64,000 nucleotides of DNA from an uncultured Eubacteriales bacterium. GTDB taxonomy: Bacteria; Bacillota; Clostridia; Christensenellales; Aristaeellaceae. The notes below the pieces were generated by a model. It was not told the origin of the DNA. It worked only from the letters and a program-made list of their open reading frames with translations, and did no database searches. Position numbers and translations under genes: made by a program. The number at the start of each line of letters is the position of its first letter. The first letter of the stretch is position 1. This document shows positions 33,507 through 42,532 of this stretch, in pieces. Location: contig CADAQF010000004.1 of assembly GCA_902790015.1 (NCBI GenBank), forward strand, positions 1 through 64,000, written 5' to 3'.

Positions 33507-34843
33507 TGGATACGCCCCTGCTGGATTTTGTCAGGGCGTACGCGGACAGCGGTACGATCAGGGCCCATATGCCCGGCCACAAGGGAAAGGGGCCCCTGGG
33601 CGCAGAAGCGCTCGATCTGACGGAGATATTTGGCGCGGACAGCCTGTACGAGGCGTCCGGGATCATCGCGCAGAGCGAAAATAACGCCTCCTCCCTGTTC
33701 GGCAGCCGCATGACCTTCTATTCGGCGGAGGGCTCCTCGCTGTGCATACGCGCCATGACGGCGCTGGCGCTAAAACAGGGCCTGGCCGACGGCAAAAGCC
33801 GGGTGATGCTGTGCGGGCGCAACGCGCATAAGGCCCTTCTGTCCGCCGCGTGCCTGCTGGACGTTCAGTTGCGCTGGCTGCCCGCCGGGGAAAAAAACTA
33901 TCTGACCGCGCAGCCGGACGCGCAAACCGTGGAAAAGGCGCTGAACGGCCTTAAGGAGCCTCCCTTCGCTGTGTACCTGACCAGCCCGGACTATCTGGGA
34001 GGCATGGCGGATATAAGGGCGATCGCGCAAGTGTGCCGTGCGCACGATGTTCCCCTTTTGGTGGATAACGCGCACGGCGCGTATCTGCACTTCCTGCCCG
34101 AATCCCTTCATCCGCTCGACCTGGGCGCGCAGGTATGCTGCGATTCCGCGCATAAGACGCTGCCGGCGCTGACGGGCGCCGCTTGGCTGCATTTTGGGGC
34201 CGGGACGGATGTGAACGAGGGAGACGTGCGGGACTGCCTGGCCCTGTTCGGCTCCACCAGCCCCTCTTACCTGATCCTGGCCTCGCTGGACGGAGTCAAC
34301 CGGTACCTGTCTGACGGCTACAGGGGCAGGCTCAGGGCCTTCTGCGCCCAGATGGACGCCGTGAAAGCCCGCCTGCAAAGGGAGGGCTGGGAGCTTTTCG
34401 GGCAGGAGCCGATGAAGCTGACCGTCTGCGCCTCCAGGGCGGGTCTTACCGGGCAGGAGCTTTCTCAGAAGCTGCGGGACCGCGGGATCGAGTGCGAATT
34501 TGCCGACCCGGACTATACCGTGCTCATGCTGACGCCGGAACAGACGGAGCTTCTGCCGAAGGTGGAGAGCGCCCTGCTGGCCGTCCCCCGAGGGAAGGCC
34601 CTGAGGCCGGGGCCGCCCATGTCCTTCGCGGGGGAAAGGGCGCTTTCTGTCCGGGAGGCGATGCTTTCGCCCTCGCTGCAGGTGCCGGTTTCACAGGCGC
34701 TGGGCCGGGTGCTGGCCTCGCCCTGCGTGTCCTGTCCGCCGGCCGTGCCGATCCTCATGTGCGGGGAACGGGTCACGCAGGAAGCGATCGAGGCTTTTCA
34801 CTATTATCATATCGACACCGTCAGGGTGGTACGGGAGGATTGA
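33506..34843 (+). CDS. Orn/Lys/Arg decarboxylase-family PLP enzyme
   Basis: A 445-residue fold-type I PLP enzyme. It starts DFVRAYADSGTIRAHMPGHKG, typical of YaaO/SpeA-type arginine or lysine decarboxylases, binds PLP through Lys217 in CCDSAHKTLPALTG, and has VDNAHGAYLHF. It is shorter than enterobacterial decarboxylases because the N-terminal wing domain is absent, as in the Gram-positive subgroup. Substrate not certain. It overlaps the maturase stop by one codon context (TGATG). Confidence 0.88.
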   Translation: MDTPLLDFVRAYADSGTIRAHMPGHKGKGPLGAEALDLTEIFGADSLYEASGIIAQSENNASSLFGSRMTFYSAEGSSLCIRAMTALALKQGLADGKSRVMLCGRNAHKALLSAACLLDVQLRWLPAGEKNYLTAQPDAQTVEKALNGLKEPPFAVYLTSPDYLGGMADIRAIAQVCRAHDVPLLVDNAHGAYLHFLPESLHPLDLGAQVCCDSAHKTLPALTGAAWLHFGAGTDVNEGDVRDCLALFGSTSPSYLILASLDGVNRYLSDGYRGRLRAFCAQMDAVKARLQREGWELFGQEPMKLTVCASRAGLTGQELSQKLRDRGIECEFADPDYTVLMLTPEQTELLPKVESALLAVPRGKALRPGPPMSFAGERALSVREAMLSPSLQVPVSQALGRVLASPCVSCPPAVPILMCGERVTQEAIEAFHYYHIDTVRVVRED

Positions 34844-34845
34844 AG

Positions 34846-36054
34846 ATGGATCTGGTCGAAAGATTTTTGGGCTATGTGGCGCTGGATACCTGCAGCGATG
34901 AGAACAGCGAAACCTGTCCTTCAACGGAGCATCAGTTCGAGCTGGCCAAACTGCTTTCAAAGCAGCTCAGGGAAATGGGCGCTTTAAACGTCCTGGTGGA
35001 CGAACACTGCTACGTATACGCAGAAATCCCCGCCAACACGGAGGGCCAGCCGGTCATCGGACTCATATCCCATATGGACGTGGTGGACAGCGTTCCCTCC
35101 GCCGGCATCAGGCCCCGCGTTTTCACCTATCAGGGCGGCGATATCCTGCTGAACGCGGAAAAAGGCATCGTCATGCGGGAAAAGGACAATCCGAGGCTCC
35201 TTTCCCAGGTAGGCCACCGCCTGATCGTGACAGACGGGACGACCCTGCTGGGGGCCGATGACAAGGCCGGCGTGGCCGAGATCATGGCGCTGGCGGAATA
35301 CCTGCTGACCCACCCCGAATTCCCCCACGGGACGGTGAAGATCGGCTTCACGCCGGACGAGGAGATCGGCCGCGGGGCCGACCTGTTTGACGTTCAGGGC
35401 TTCGGGGCGGATTTTGCCTATACGGTGGACGGCAATGTCTCTTCCGGCATCGAGGCGGAAAACTTCAACGCCGCGGCGGCCGTCGTGACCGTGCACGGCT
35501 ATAACGTCCATCCGGGTTCCGCCAAGGGAAAGATGCGCAACGCGCTGAAGATCGCGATGAAGTTCGATTCCCTTCTGCCCCCGCATGAGGTGCCGGAGGC
35601 GACGGAAGGCAGGGAAGGCTTTTTCCATCTGAACGGCCTGAACGGGGCAGAGGAAACGGCGGTCCTGCGCTACATCATCCGGGATCATGACGAGGAAAAG
35701 TTTGAACAGAAGAAGGAAACGCTCAAAAGGATCGCGGCTTTCATCAACGAAACGGAGGGCCGGGGCACGGTGGAGGTTTCCATCCGCGACCAGTACCGCA
35801 ATATGCGCCAGGTCATGGAAAGCCATCCCGAAGCCGTAGAGCGGGCGGAGGCGGCCATACGCGCTGTCGGCCTTACGCCTGAACATATCCCCGTGCGCGG
35901 CGGGACGGACGGCGCGCGGCTGTGCTACATGGGCCTGCCCTGTCCCAATCTGGGCACCGGCGGCAATAACTATCACGGCTGCCACGAATACGTATCCGTC
36001 GATGAGATGTATCAGGTCGTGGATATCCTCAAGGAAATCGTCAGGGCGAAATAA
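34846..36054 (+). CDS. pepT: Peptidase T (tripeptide aminopeptidase)
   Basis: A 402-residue M20 zinc peptidase. Zinc ligands: His76 and Asp78 (SHMDVVDS), the bridging Asp138 (GADDKAG), catalytic Glu172 and Glu173 (TPDEEIG), and the later Asp of YTVDGN. RGGTDGARLCYMGLPCPNLGTGGNNYHG is the PepT C-terminal signature. It releases N-terminal residues from tripeptides in the cytoplasm. The ATG lies 2 bases after the decarboxylase stop. Confidence 0.95.
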   Translation: MDLVERFLGYVALDTCSDENSETCPSTEHQFELAKLLSKQLREMGALNVLVDEHCYVYAEIPANTEGQPVIGLISHMDVVDSVPSAGIRPRVFTYQGGDILLNAEKGIVMREKDNPRLLSQVGHRLIVTDGTTLLGADDKAGVAEIMALAEYLLTHPEFPHGTVKIGFTPDEEIGRGADLFDVQGFGADFAYTVDGNVSSGIEAENFNAAAAVVTVHGYNVHPGSAKGKMRNALKIAMKFDSLLPPHEVPEATEGREGFFHLNGLNGAEETAVLRYIIRDHDEEKFEQKKETLKRIAAFINETEGRGTVEVSIRDQYRNMRQVMESHPEAVERAEAAIRAVGLTPEHIPVRGGTDGARLCYMGLPCPNLGTGGNNYHGCHEYVSVDEMYQVVDILKEIVRAK

Positions 36055-36075
36055 CGGCAGGCCAGGAGGCAGGGC

Positions 36076-37683
36076 ATGGAAGAGTATCAGGCGTTATACC
36101 GGCGTTTCCGGCCGCAGACCTTTTCGGACATGGTGGGCCAGAAGGCCATCGTCAGGACCCTGCGCAACCAGGTCCGCACGGGCCGGGCGGCCCATGCCTA
36201 TCTTTTCTGCGGCAGCCGGGGCACAGGCAAAACCAGCGCCGCCAAGATCCTGGCGCGGGCGGTCAACTGCCTTTCCCCCAAAGACGGCGATCCCTGCGGG
36301 GAATGCGAAGCCTGCCGCAGCATCCTGTCCGGCGCTTCCCTGGACGTGGCCGAATTTGACGCCGCCTCCAACAGCCGGGTGGAGGAGATGAGGGACCTGC
36401 TTGCGCAGGTGGACTATCCGCCCCAGTTCGGCAAAAAGAAGGTCTACATCATCGACGAAGTCCATATGCTTTCAAACAGCGCCTTCAACGCCCTGCTCAA
36501 GACCCTGGAGGAGCCGCCGGAATACATGATGTTTATTCTGGCGACGACGGACCCGCAGAAGGTGCCGGCCACCATCCTTTCCCGCTGCCAGCGCTTCGAC
36601 TTCGGCCGCTTCACCGAGGAGGAGCTGATCGAGCGGATGAAGGTGGCCGCGCAGGGCGCGAAGGTGACGGACGAAGCCTACGCGCTGATCGCCCAGTCCG
36701 CCGAGGGCGGCATGCGCGACGCGCTGAGCCTGCTGGACATGTGCCTGGGCCTGGGGCAGGACGTGACGGAGGAAAGCGTCCGCGCTATCCTCGGCGCGGC
36801 CGACCGCGGCTTTCTATTTTCCTTTGTGGACTGCGTAGCCCACGGGCAGGAAGCCGAAGCCCTGCGCATGGTGGAGGAGCTTTTTGCCCGCGGCAACGAT
36901 GTGACCGTGTTCCTGAAGGACCTGAATCGGCATTTCCGCCTGCTTTTGATGGCCCGGGTGGACGGGCAGGGCGAGCTGCGCGGCGTTTCAGCCGAAACCG
37001 CTTCCCGCTGCAGGGAACAGGCGCAGCTGTTTTCCGTGGAAAGGCTGGTGCGCCTGCTGGACCTGATACTCCGCGCCGAGGCGGACGCCCGCTGGGCGTC
37101 AAGCCCCCGCGCGGTGCTGGAGGTCTGCGTGCTGCGCGCCTGCGAAAAGCCCGAGGAACAGGACGTGCAGGCGTTGCTCGAAAGGATCGGCGAGCTTGAA
37201 AACAAGCTGTCCCGCATAGCGTCCGGGCAGATGGCCGTGCGCGTCGCCGCCGCTCAAAAAGCCCCGGCTTCGGCCGCCGCGGCCGCCGAAACGGAAGAAG
37301 AAAGCGCGGTGCCTCCGCCTGCGCCCGTGAACCCGAGCGACGGCGAGATATGGAACCGGACGGTCAAAAAAATAAGCGCCGAAGCGCCGATGCTCACGAT
37401 GATCCGCAAAGGCCGCTTCACCGGATGCGAGGATCACACCTGGCGGGTGGAATACCCGGCGGATCAGGCCTTTTATATCACCACCCTGAACAGCGAAAAG
37501 AACCGGGCGGCCGTGGAAGGCTTTTTAGCGGCCTGCGGGGCGGACGCGCCGCGTTTTGAAGCGGTCATGGCTGAGGACAGGAAAAAGAAGCAGGCCATGG
37601 CTGCCGCGGACAGGAGCCTGGAGCTGCTGGCGGACGCCTTTGGCCGGGAAAACATCCAGGTGACGGACAGCCCGGATCCCTGA
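36076..37683 (+). CDS. dnaX: DNA polymerase III subunit gamma/tau
   Basis: A 535-residue clamp-loader ATPase. Walker A is GSRGTGKT at 46-53, followed by the four-cysteine zinc motif (NCLSPKDGDPCGECEACRS), Walker B region IIDEVHML, and the SRCQRFDFGRF sensor segment. The C-terminal 100 or so residues form the tau-like part. A run of seven As at codons 431-433 (37366-37372) is immediately followed by TAA in another frame. RBS GGAGG. Loads the sliding clamp at replication forks. Confidence 0.95.
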   Translation: MEEYQALYRRFRPQTFSDMVGQKAIVRTLRNQVRTGRAAHAYLFCGSRGTGKTSAAKILARAVNCLSPKDGDPCGECEACRSILSGASLDVAEFDAASNSRVEEMRDLLAQVDYPPQFGKKKVYIIDEVHMLSNSAFNALLKTLEEPPEYMMFILATTDPQKVPATILSRCQRFDFGRFTEEELIERMKVAAQGAKVTDEAYALIAQSAEGGMRDALSLLDMCLGLGQDVTEESVRAILGAADRGFLFSFVDCVAHGQEAEALRMVEELFARGNDVTVFLKDLNRHFRLLLMARVDGQGELRGVSAETASRCREQAQLFSVERLVRLLDLILRAEADARWASSPRAVLEVCVLRACEKPEEQDVQALLERIGELENKLSRIASGQMAVRVAAAQKAPASAAAAAETEEESAVPPPAPVNPSDGEIWNRTVKKISAEAPMLTMIRKGRFTGCEDHTWRVEYPADQAFYITTLNSEKNRAAVEGFLAACGADAPRFEAVMAEDRKKKQAMAAADRSLELLADAFGRENIQVTDSPDP

Positions 37684-37689
37684 ACAGGG

Positions 37690-38661
37690 TCAGATCAGGC
37701 TGTCCGGCACGATACTGATCTCTCCGGAGGACAGGGTGCGTCTGCTCCCGTCCTTCAGGCGGACTATGAGGCCGCCCCGGTCGTCTATGTTCTCAGCCAC
37801 AGCGCGGCAGGGGACGCCGTTCTGGGTGAAGGTCACGCCCTTTCCCAGCACCATGGAATGCGCCCGGTATTCGGTAATCCAGGGAGAAGGGTCGGGAAGC
37901 TGCCGGGCGAAGGACAGAAAACGGGCCGTGATCAGCGCACAGAGCAGGTTTTTGTCGAGCCCTCCCAGGGAACCGGCCGTCTGCGCGATGTCGCCGGGGA
38001 ACGTCCGGGTGGTCAGGTTCAGCCCTATGCCGCAGATCAGCACAGCCGCATTGCCGGTTTCCAGGTCGGAGATCGCCTCCGTCAGGATGCCGGCTGTTTT
38101 TTTGCCCTGATAAAAAAGGTCGTTTACCCATTTGACGGAAAGCTCGGGCCCGCCGGCCTCCTTTACCGCCCTGAGGGCGGCCACGGCCATGGCCTGGGTC
38201 ATCAGCGCGGCGTCCTTAAGCGGCAGGGACAGGGGAGTCAGCACGGTCATGTACAGCCCGGAGCCCTGCGGGGAATAAAAGCTGTGGCCCTGCCGGCCCC
38301 GGCCGGCGGTCTGTTCCTCCGCGGCGAAAACCGCGGGGGTGGAGAACGTCTGCGCCTGGCGCCGGGCCTCCGTGTTGGTGGAATCGATCGTGGGATAGCA
38401 GCATACGGCGATATCCTCTTCTCCCTGCGCTTTCAGTAAAGCTTGGATCTCAGCGGATCTAAGCTGGTTTACGGGCTTTACAAGCCTGTACCCCTGGCGG
38501 GAAACGGCCTGGATCGCGTTGCCCTCCCGGATGAGCTCCCGGACGGCTTTCCATACCGCGGCCCTGGAGACCTGCATATTGCGCGCCAGTTCCTCGCCGG
38601 ACTGATATTCGCCGGGCCGCCCGCTCAGCGCGAGCCAGACCCTGTCTTTGACAGAAGTCAT
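37690..38661 (-). CDS. birA: Biotin operon repressor / biotin protein ligase
   Basis: A 323-residue bifunctional BirA. Residues 1-62 form a winged helix (GEELARNMQVSRAAVWKAVRELI), and the ligase domain has STNTEA, GRGRQGHSFYSPQGSGLYMTV, the KWVNDL motif and a short C-terminal SH3-like domain. It attaches biotin to carboxylases and can repress biotin genes. It is convergent with dnaX, 6 bases apart. No biotin genes are nearby. Confidence 0.93.
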   Translation of the reverse strand: MTSVKDRVWLALSGRPGEYQSGEELARNMQVSRAAVWKAVRELIREGNAIQAVSRQGYRLVKPVNQLRSAEIQALLKAQGEEDIAVCCYPTIDSTNTEARRQAQTFSTPAVFAAEEQTAGRGRQGHSFYSPQGSGLYMTVLTPLSLPLKDAALMTQAMAVAALRAVKEAGGPELSVKWVNDLFYQGKKTAGILTEAISDLETGNAAVLICGIGLNLTTRTFPGDIAQTAGSLGGLDKNLLCALITARFLSFARQLPDPSPWITEYRAHSMVLGKGVTFTQNGVPCRAVAENIDDRGGLIVRLKDGSRRTLSSGEISIVPDSLI

Positions 38662-38858
38662 CTAAGCCTCCCTAAATATAGGACATTTAAAATGAATGAG
38701 AAAAAAAGTTACCGGAAATGCCGCCCCGGCCGAAAAATTTTTTTGAAGCCGTCCGGGAAAGTGCTCAGCGTATAAATAATCTGATTTTACAGAAAAAGAG
38801 AAACCGGGGGAGCCCTGAATCCGCGGGGGTCGGATAGTCGCTTTTGGAGGGAGACACA

Positions 38859-38887
38859 TTGACATTCAATACTTTGTATGATAAATT
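38859..38887 (+). promoter_or_regulatory. Promoter of the WYL-type regulator
   Basis: TTGACA (38859-38864), 17 bases, TAAATT (38882-38887), about 51 bases upstream of the start. The rest of the 38662-38858 gap is GC- and A-rich with no gene seen. Confidence 0.6.
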
Positions 38888-38937
38888 ATAAAGTAAAGAT
38901 CGATACGATTCCCGGCTGATAAGGAGGTTTCTTTTCG

Positions 38938-39534
38938 ATGCCATCCCAACCCAAGAAAATGCTGATCATCGCGGTACTGGAAACGCTTAGGAAATACACC
39001 GACGAAAATCACCGGCTGCTGCAGGCGCCGCTGCTGAAGCTGCTGGAAAAGGATTACGGCCTGACGGTCGACCGCAAGAGCCTGCGCCACAACATCGAAA
39101 GCCTGGTCAACGCCGGGTATCCGCTGTATTACAGGCGGGGCTGGTATTACCGCCACGAAATGACCCGGGCGGATGTGGAGCTGCTGGCGGAGAGCGCCGT
39201 GCTGAACGAGGCCGTTTCCCCTGAAAAATGTTGTAAACTGGTGGAGAAGCTGGGCATGCTCTGCCCTTCCTGCCAGCCCTGTCTTTTAGCCGAAAAAACC
39301 GCGCAGACCCTGCCGCAGAAGCTCTATCTGCTCAAAAAAGCCGTCGCGCACAAGCAGGATGTGCTGTTTGAGGCGGAGGGGACGCGGCGGGTGACGCCGC
39401 TGAGCGTCGCCCTCCAGCAGCAGGAATGGCTGCTGACCGCCCGCCGGCAGGGAGAACCCTCCGTTTCCACCTACCAGATAAGCGGCCTGACCGGCCTTTG
39501 CCTGGCGGAAGACGCGTCGGGAGCCTCTGACTGA
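38938..39534 (+). CDS. Small WYL-type transcriptional regulator
   Basis: A 198-residue protein with an N-terminal winged helix (MLIIAVLETLRKYTDENHRLLQAPLLKLL, RKSLRHNIESLVNAGYPLYYRRGWYYR) resembling WYL-domain regulators. A CCKLVEKLGMLCPSCQPC cysteine cluster lies in the middle. The C-terminal part (VTPLSVALQQQEWLLTARR) is like the start of a WYL domain but is shortened. DNA-binding role is inferred. AAGGAGG precedes the ATG; a terminator follows at 39562. Confidence 0.65.
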   Translation: MPSQPKKMLIIAVLETLRKYTDENHRLLQAPLLKLLEKDYGLTVDRKSLRHNIESLVNAGYPLYYRRGWYYRHEMTRADVELLAESAVLNEAVSPEKCCKLVEKLGMLCPSCQPCLLAEKTAQTLPQKLYLLKKAVAHKQDVLFEAEGTRRVTPLSVALQQQEWLLTARRQGEPSVSTYQISGLTGLCLAEDASGASD

Positions 39535-39561
39535 GGAAGCATCTGCCTGAAATGATCGACG

Positions 39562-39589
39562 CACGGCCCCCATGGTGGGCCGTTTTTTT
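39562..39589 (+). terminator. Terminator after the WYL-type regulator
   Basis: ACGGCCC/GGGCCGT stem followed by seven Ts, 27 bases after the stop codon. Confidence 0.8.
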
Positions 39590-39623
39590 GATGGTTCCAT
39601 TATTTGACGGTTTATTTGTCCGA

Positions 39624-40181
39624 TCATGGGTCAAAGCTGATCAGGGGCTTCAGCTTTTCCAGGGTTTGCGCGCCGATGCCCCTGACGCACAGCAGGTCCT
39701 CCGGGCGGTAGAAGGGGCCGTTTAGGGTGCGCTCGTCCAGTATGCGCTGCGCGATGGCCGGCCCGATGCCGGGCAGGGTGACAAGCTCTTCCATCTGCGC
39801 TTTATTGACGCAGACGGTGGGGCCGGACAAATCCGCATCCGCCGGGGCCTGCATCAGCCTTACGGGCGGGGGCAGCTCCCTTGCTTCGTACAGACCGGCG
39901 GGGGAAGGCAGCGCATGGAAAAGCGCGGGCAACAGGGAAAGCGCCGCGGCCGCCAGGCAGATCAGGCACAGCGCTCCCGAAGCCCTCAGCGCCTTTCCGT
40001 TTTGCGCGGGCGGGGCCGGCCTGTTCAGCCTTCCTGCCAGCTTCTTCCTTAAGGCGCGCAGCGCGGCGGACCGGTCCTTTTCCCGCTGAAAGGCGATGAA
40101 GGCGGCGTATTCTTTCTTAAGCTCATTAAGCTCCCGCTCCTGGGCGGGAGAAAAGGCCGCTTCCCTGGAAAGTCGGGCCAT
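39624..40181 (-). CDS. ComEA-like helix-hairpin-helix membrane protein
   Basis: A 185-residue protein. A charged coiled-coil-like N-terminus (1-55) is followed by a membrane segment at about 68-90 and a C-terminal ComEA helix-hairpin-helix pair (VNKAQMEELVTLPGIGPAIAQRILDER, LCVRGIGAQTLEKLKPLI). ComEA binds DNA outside the cell during uptake, but here no comEB/C genes are adjacent, so competence is only a possibility. It overlaps the cysS stop (TGATG) and is the last gene of the cysE-cysS transcript. Confidence 0.78.
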   Translation of the reverse strand: MARLSREAAFSPAQERELNELKKEYAAFIAFQREKDRSAALRALRKKLAGRLNRPAPPAQNGKALRASGALCLICLAAAALSLLPALFHALPSPAGLYEARELPPPVRLMQAPADADLSGPTVCVNKAQMEELVTLPGIGPAIAQRILDERTLNGPFYRPEDLLCVRGIGAQTLEKLKPLISFDP

Positions 40182-41584
40182 CAGCCCACCTGCCTGCGCA
40201 CCTTCTGGCCCTGGGCGGTATCCTCTACGATATAGCCCTTTTCCTTGAGCAGGTCGCGCAGCCGGTCAGAATCCGCCCACTGTCTGGCCTTGCGGGCTTC
40301 GGCGCGCTGGTCCACCAGGGCCTGGATCTCGTCGGGCAGCTTTTCCTCCGCCTTCTGCATCAACAGTCCCAGTATGTCAGTCAGTTTCGTAAGCGCCGTC
40401 AGGCACCCGTCCACCGCCGAAAGGGAGGAGGAAGCGTCAAGCGACGTATTGGCGTCCTGCACCAGCTGGAACAAAACGCCCAGCGCGTCCGCGGTGTTCA
40501 GGTCGTCATCCATGGCCGCTTCAAACCGGGCGGCGTGCTCTTTCATGCGCGCAAGCAGCGCCTCCTCCTCAGCGGACAGCGGCCTGTTTTCCGCGTTGGT
40601 TTTGAGGAACAGCATCTGGTCCCGCGCGGTATAGAGCCTGGTCAGGGAGGCGTGGGCCTGGGCGATCATTTCCCGGGAGAAGTTGAGAGGGCTGCGGTAA
40701 TGGGCGCTGAGCATGAAAAAGCGCACGTCCTCGGCGGAGTATTCCTTCAGGATATCCCGGATGGTGAAGAAGTTGCCCTTGGATTTGGACATCTTCTCGT
40801 TGTCGATGTTGATGAAGCCGTTGTGCATCCAGTAATGGGCGAAGGGCTTGCCCGTGGCGGCCTCGGACTGGGCCACCTCGTTTTCGTGGTGGGGGAAAAG
40901 CAGGTCCTTTCCGCCGGAATGGATGTCGATGGTTTCGCCCAGGTATTTCATGCTCATGGCCGAGCACTCGATGTGCCAGCCGGGCCGTCCCTCGCCCCAG
41001 GGGCTGTTCCAGGAGGGCTCGCCGGGCTTGGCGGCCTTCCACAGGGCGAAGTCGGCCGGATGCTTTTTGTCGTTGTCCACGTCGATGCGGGCGCCGGCCT
41101 CCAGGTCGTCCATATTCTGGCCGGACAGCTTTCCGTAGCCGGGCCAGGCGCGGGTGTCAAAATAAACGTCCCCATTCACGGTGTAGGTGAGGCCCTTTTT
41201 TTCAAGCCGCCTGATCAGGCCGATGATGTCGCCGATGTGCTCGGTGGCGCGGGGATGGACGGTGGCGGGCCTGATGCCCAGGGCCGTGGCGTCTTTGAAG
41301 TATTCGTCGATGAAGCGGTCGCCCAGCTCCTTGACGGTGATGCCCTCCTGGTTGGCCCGGCGGATCATCTTGTCGTCGATGTCGGTGAAGTTCTGCACGA
41401 AGGTCACCTTGAAGCCCTTGAATTCCAGGTACCGGCGCAGGATGTCGAAAATGATGAAGGGACGGGCGTTGCCGATGTGGAAATAATCATATACCGTCGG
41501 CCCGCAGGAATACATGCGGATCTCGCCGGGATGAACGGGCACGAGCTCTTCCTTTTTGCGGGTGGCGCTGTTATAGATCTTCAT
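40181..41584 (-). CDS. cysS: Cysteinyl-tRNA synthetase
   Basis: A 467-residue class I synthetase. HIGN in [10 protein letters not shown] is the HIGH motif, [10 protein letters not shown] the KMSKS loop, and zinc-site residues are [18 protein letters not shown] and HHENE. Charges tRNA-Cys with cysteine. It lies 3 bases after cysE, and both sit behind a leader that looks like a cysteine T-box. Confidence 0.97.
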   Translation of the reverse strand: MKIYNSATRKKEELVPVHPGEIRMYSCGPTVYDYFHIGNARPFIIFDILRRYLEFKGFKVTFVQNFTDIDDKMIRRANQEGITVKELGDRFIDEYFKDATALGIRPATVHPRATEHIGDIIGLIRRLEKKGLTYTVNGDVYFDTRAWPGYGKLSGQNMDDLEAGARIDVDNDKKHPADFALWKAAKPGEPSWNSPWGEGRPGWHIECSAMSMKYLGETIDIHSGGKDLLFPHHENEVAQSEAATGKPFAHYWMHNGFINIDNEKMSKSKGNFFTIRDILKEYSAEDVRFFMLSAHYRSPLNFSREMIAQAHASLTRLYTARDQMLFLKTNAENRPLSAEEEALLARMKEHAARFEAAMDDDLNTADALGVLFQLVQDANTSLDASSSLSAVDGCLTALTKLTDILGLLMQKAEEKLPDEIQALVDQRAEARKARQWADSDRLRDLLKEKGYIVEDTAQGQKVRRQVG

Positions 41585-41587
41585 TCC

Positions 41588-42247
41588 TCATTCCTCCTGT
41601 TTTTCCGTTTGGGACATCTGCAGTGCGTTCAGCTTATATTCAAGCTCCGCCACCCTGGCGGACAATTGATTGAACCTTTCCAGCACGGGGTCGGGCAGGT
41701 TGCCGTGCTCCAGGTCGATATCGGGCAGCTGGCCGCGCTGGCGGACCACCCGCCCGGGATTGCCGACCACCGTACAGTGATCCGGCACGTCCTTTAGCAC
41801 GATGGCGCCGGCGCCCACCTTGACGTGGTCGCCCAGGGTGATGGGGCCCAACACCTTGGCGCCGGCGCCCACGGTCACATGGCTGCCCAGGGTCGGGTGG
41901 CGCTTTCCCGTGTCCTTTCCGGTGCCGCCCAGGGTGACGCCCTGATACAGCGTCACATCGTCCCCTATCACCGTCGTTTCGCCGATCACCACCCCGCTGC
42001 CGTGGTCGATGAACAGTCTCCGGCCGATGACGGCGCCCGGATGGATCTCGATGCCGGTGCGCCTGCGCGCGCGCTGGGAAATGAAACGAGCCAGCAGGAT
42101 ATACCCCCGGACGTAGGCGCGGTGGGCGCGCCGGTGGCTTCGGATGGCCTTGATGCCCGGGTAACACAGCCAAATTTCCAGGCGGCTGCGGGCCGCGGGG
42201 TCGTGGGAAAGCACGGTATCGATGTCTTCCCGTATCTGATCGAACAT
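41588..42247 (-). CDS. cysE: Serine O-acetyltransferase
   Basis: A 219-residue hexapeptide-repeat acyltransferase that makes O-acetylserine for cysteine synthesis. An N-terminal helical region ([20 protein letters not shown]) is followed by the left-handed beta-helix ([46 protein letters not shown]). A C-terminal coiled coil follows. The frame is open to 42337, but the ATG at 42247 has GGGAGG upstream and starts at the conserved MFDQIREDI. First gene of cysE-cysS-comEA. Confidence 0.95.
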   Translation of the reverse strand: MFDQIREDIDTVLSHDPAARSRLEIWLCYPGIKAIRSHRRAHRAYVRGYILLARFISQRARRRTGIEIHPGAVIGRRLFIDHGSGVVIGETTVIGDDVTLYQGVTLGGTGKDTGKRHPTLGSHVTVGAGAKVLGPITLGDHVKVGAGAIVLKDVPDHCTVVGNPGRVVRQRGQLPDIDLEHGNLPDPVLERFNQLSARVAELEYKLNALQMSQTEKQEE

Positions 42248-42299
42248 GAAACCTCCCAGGAAAACGGGATGCTCCGGCCAAAGGCCGGTACATATACAA

Positions 42300-42495
42300 A
42301 CGCCTGTCTTATCAAAAAGACAGGCGGAAGCTTGCATCCACTTAATGACGGCAGTCGGACGGTAACGCGGTCAGCGGCGCAGCATTTCCTCCGCGCATGC
42401 TCCGGAGCGCACTTCCCCTTCCCGACGGGCGGCCTTCCAGCCGACGGGCCGCCCTCTCTTTCACGGGTGAAACAGGGATTTTTTCTCCTTCCCGG
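42300..42495 (-). promoter_or_regulatory. Probable T-box riboswitch (cysteine) upstream of cysE-cysS
   Basis: The 250-base leader between the promoter and cysE shows the T-box pattern in order on the minus strand: AGAGAGGG, a CTCCGGAGC stem element, a CGTTA element, an AAGTGGATGC T-box with TGGA (42333-42341), and a ten-base terminator stem at 42301-42326. TGGA would pair with the UCCA end of tRNA-Cys, and a TGC triplet at 42409-42411 is a candidate specifier codon. The T-box core is not a perfect consensus and the T-run is short, so this remains a strong candidate rather than a certainty. Confidence 0.62.
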
Positions 42496-42502
42496 CACTG
42501 CT

Positions 42503-42532
42503 ATTATATGACGCCGGGATAAGAAATGTCAA
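42503..42532 (-). promoter_or_regulatory. Promoter of cysE-cysS-comEA
   Basis: Perfect TTGACA (42527-42532) and TATAAT (42503-42508) on the minus strand, 18 bases apart. It overlaps the last codons and stop of ppk. Confidence 0.85.

Noticed and set aside
40535..41797. 420-codon open frame on the plus strand
   Set aside because: Antisense to cysS and cysE; shadow frame.
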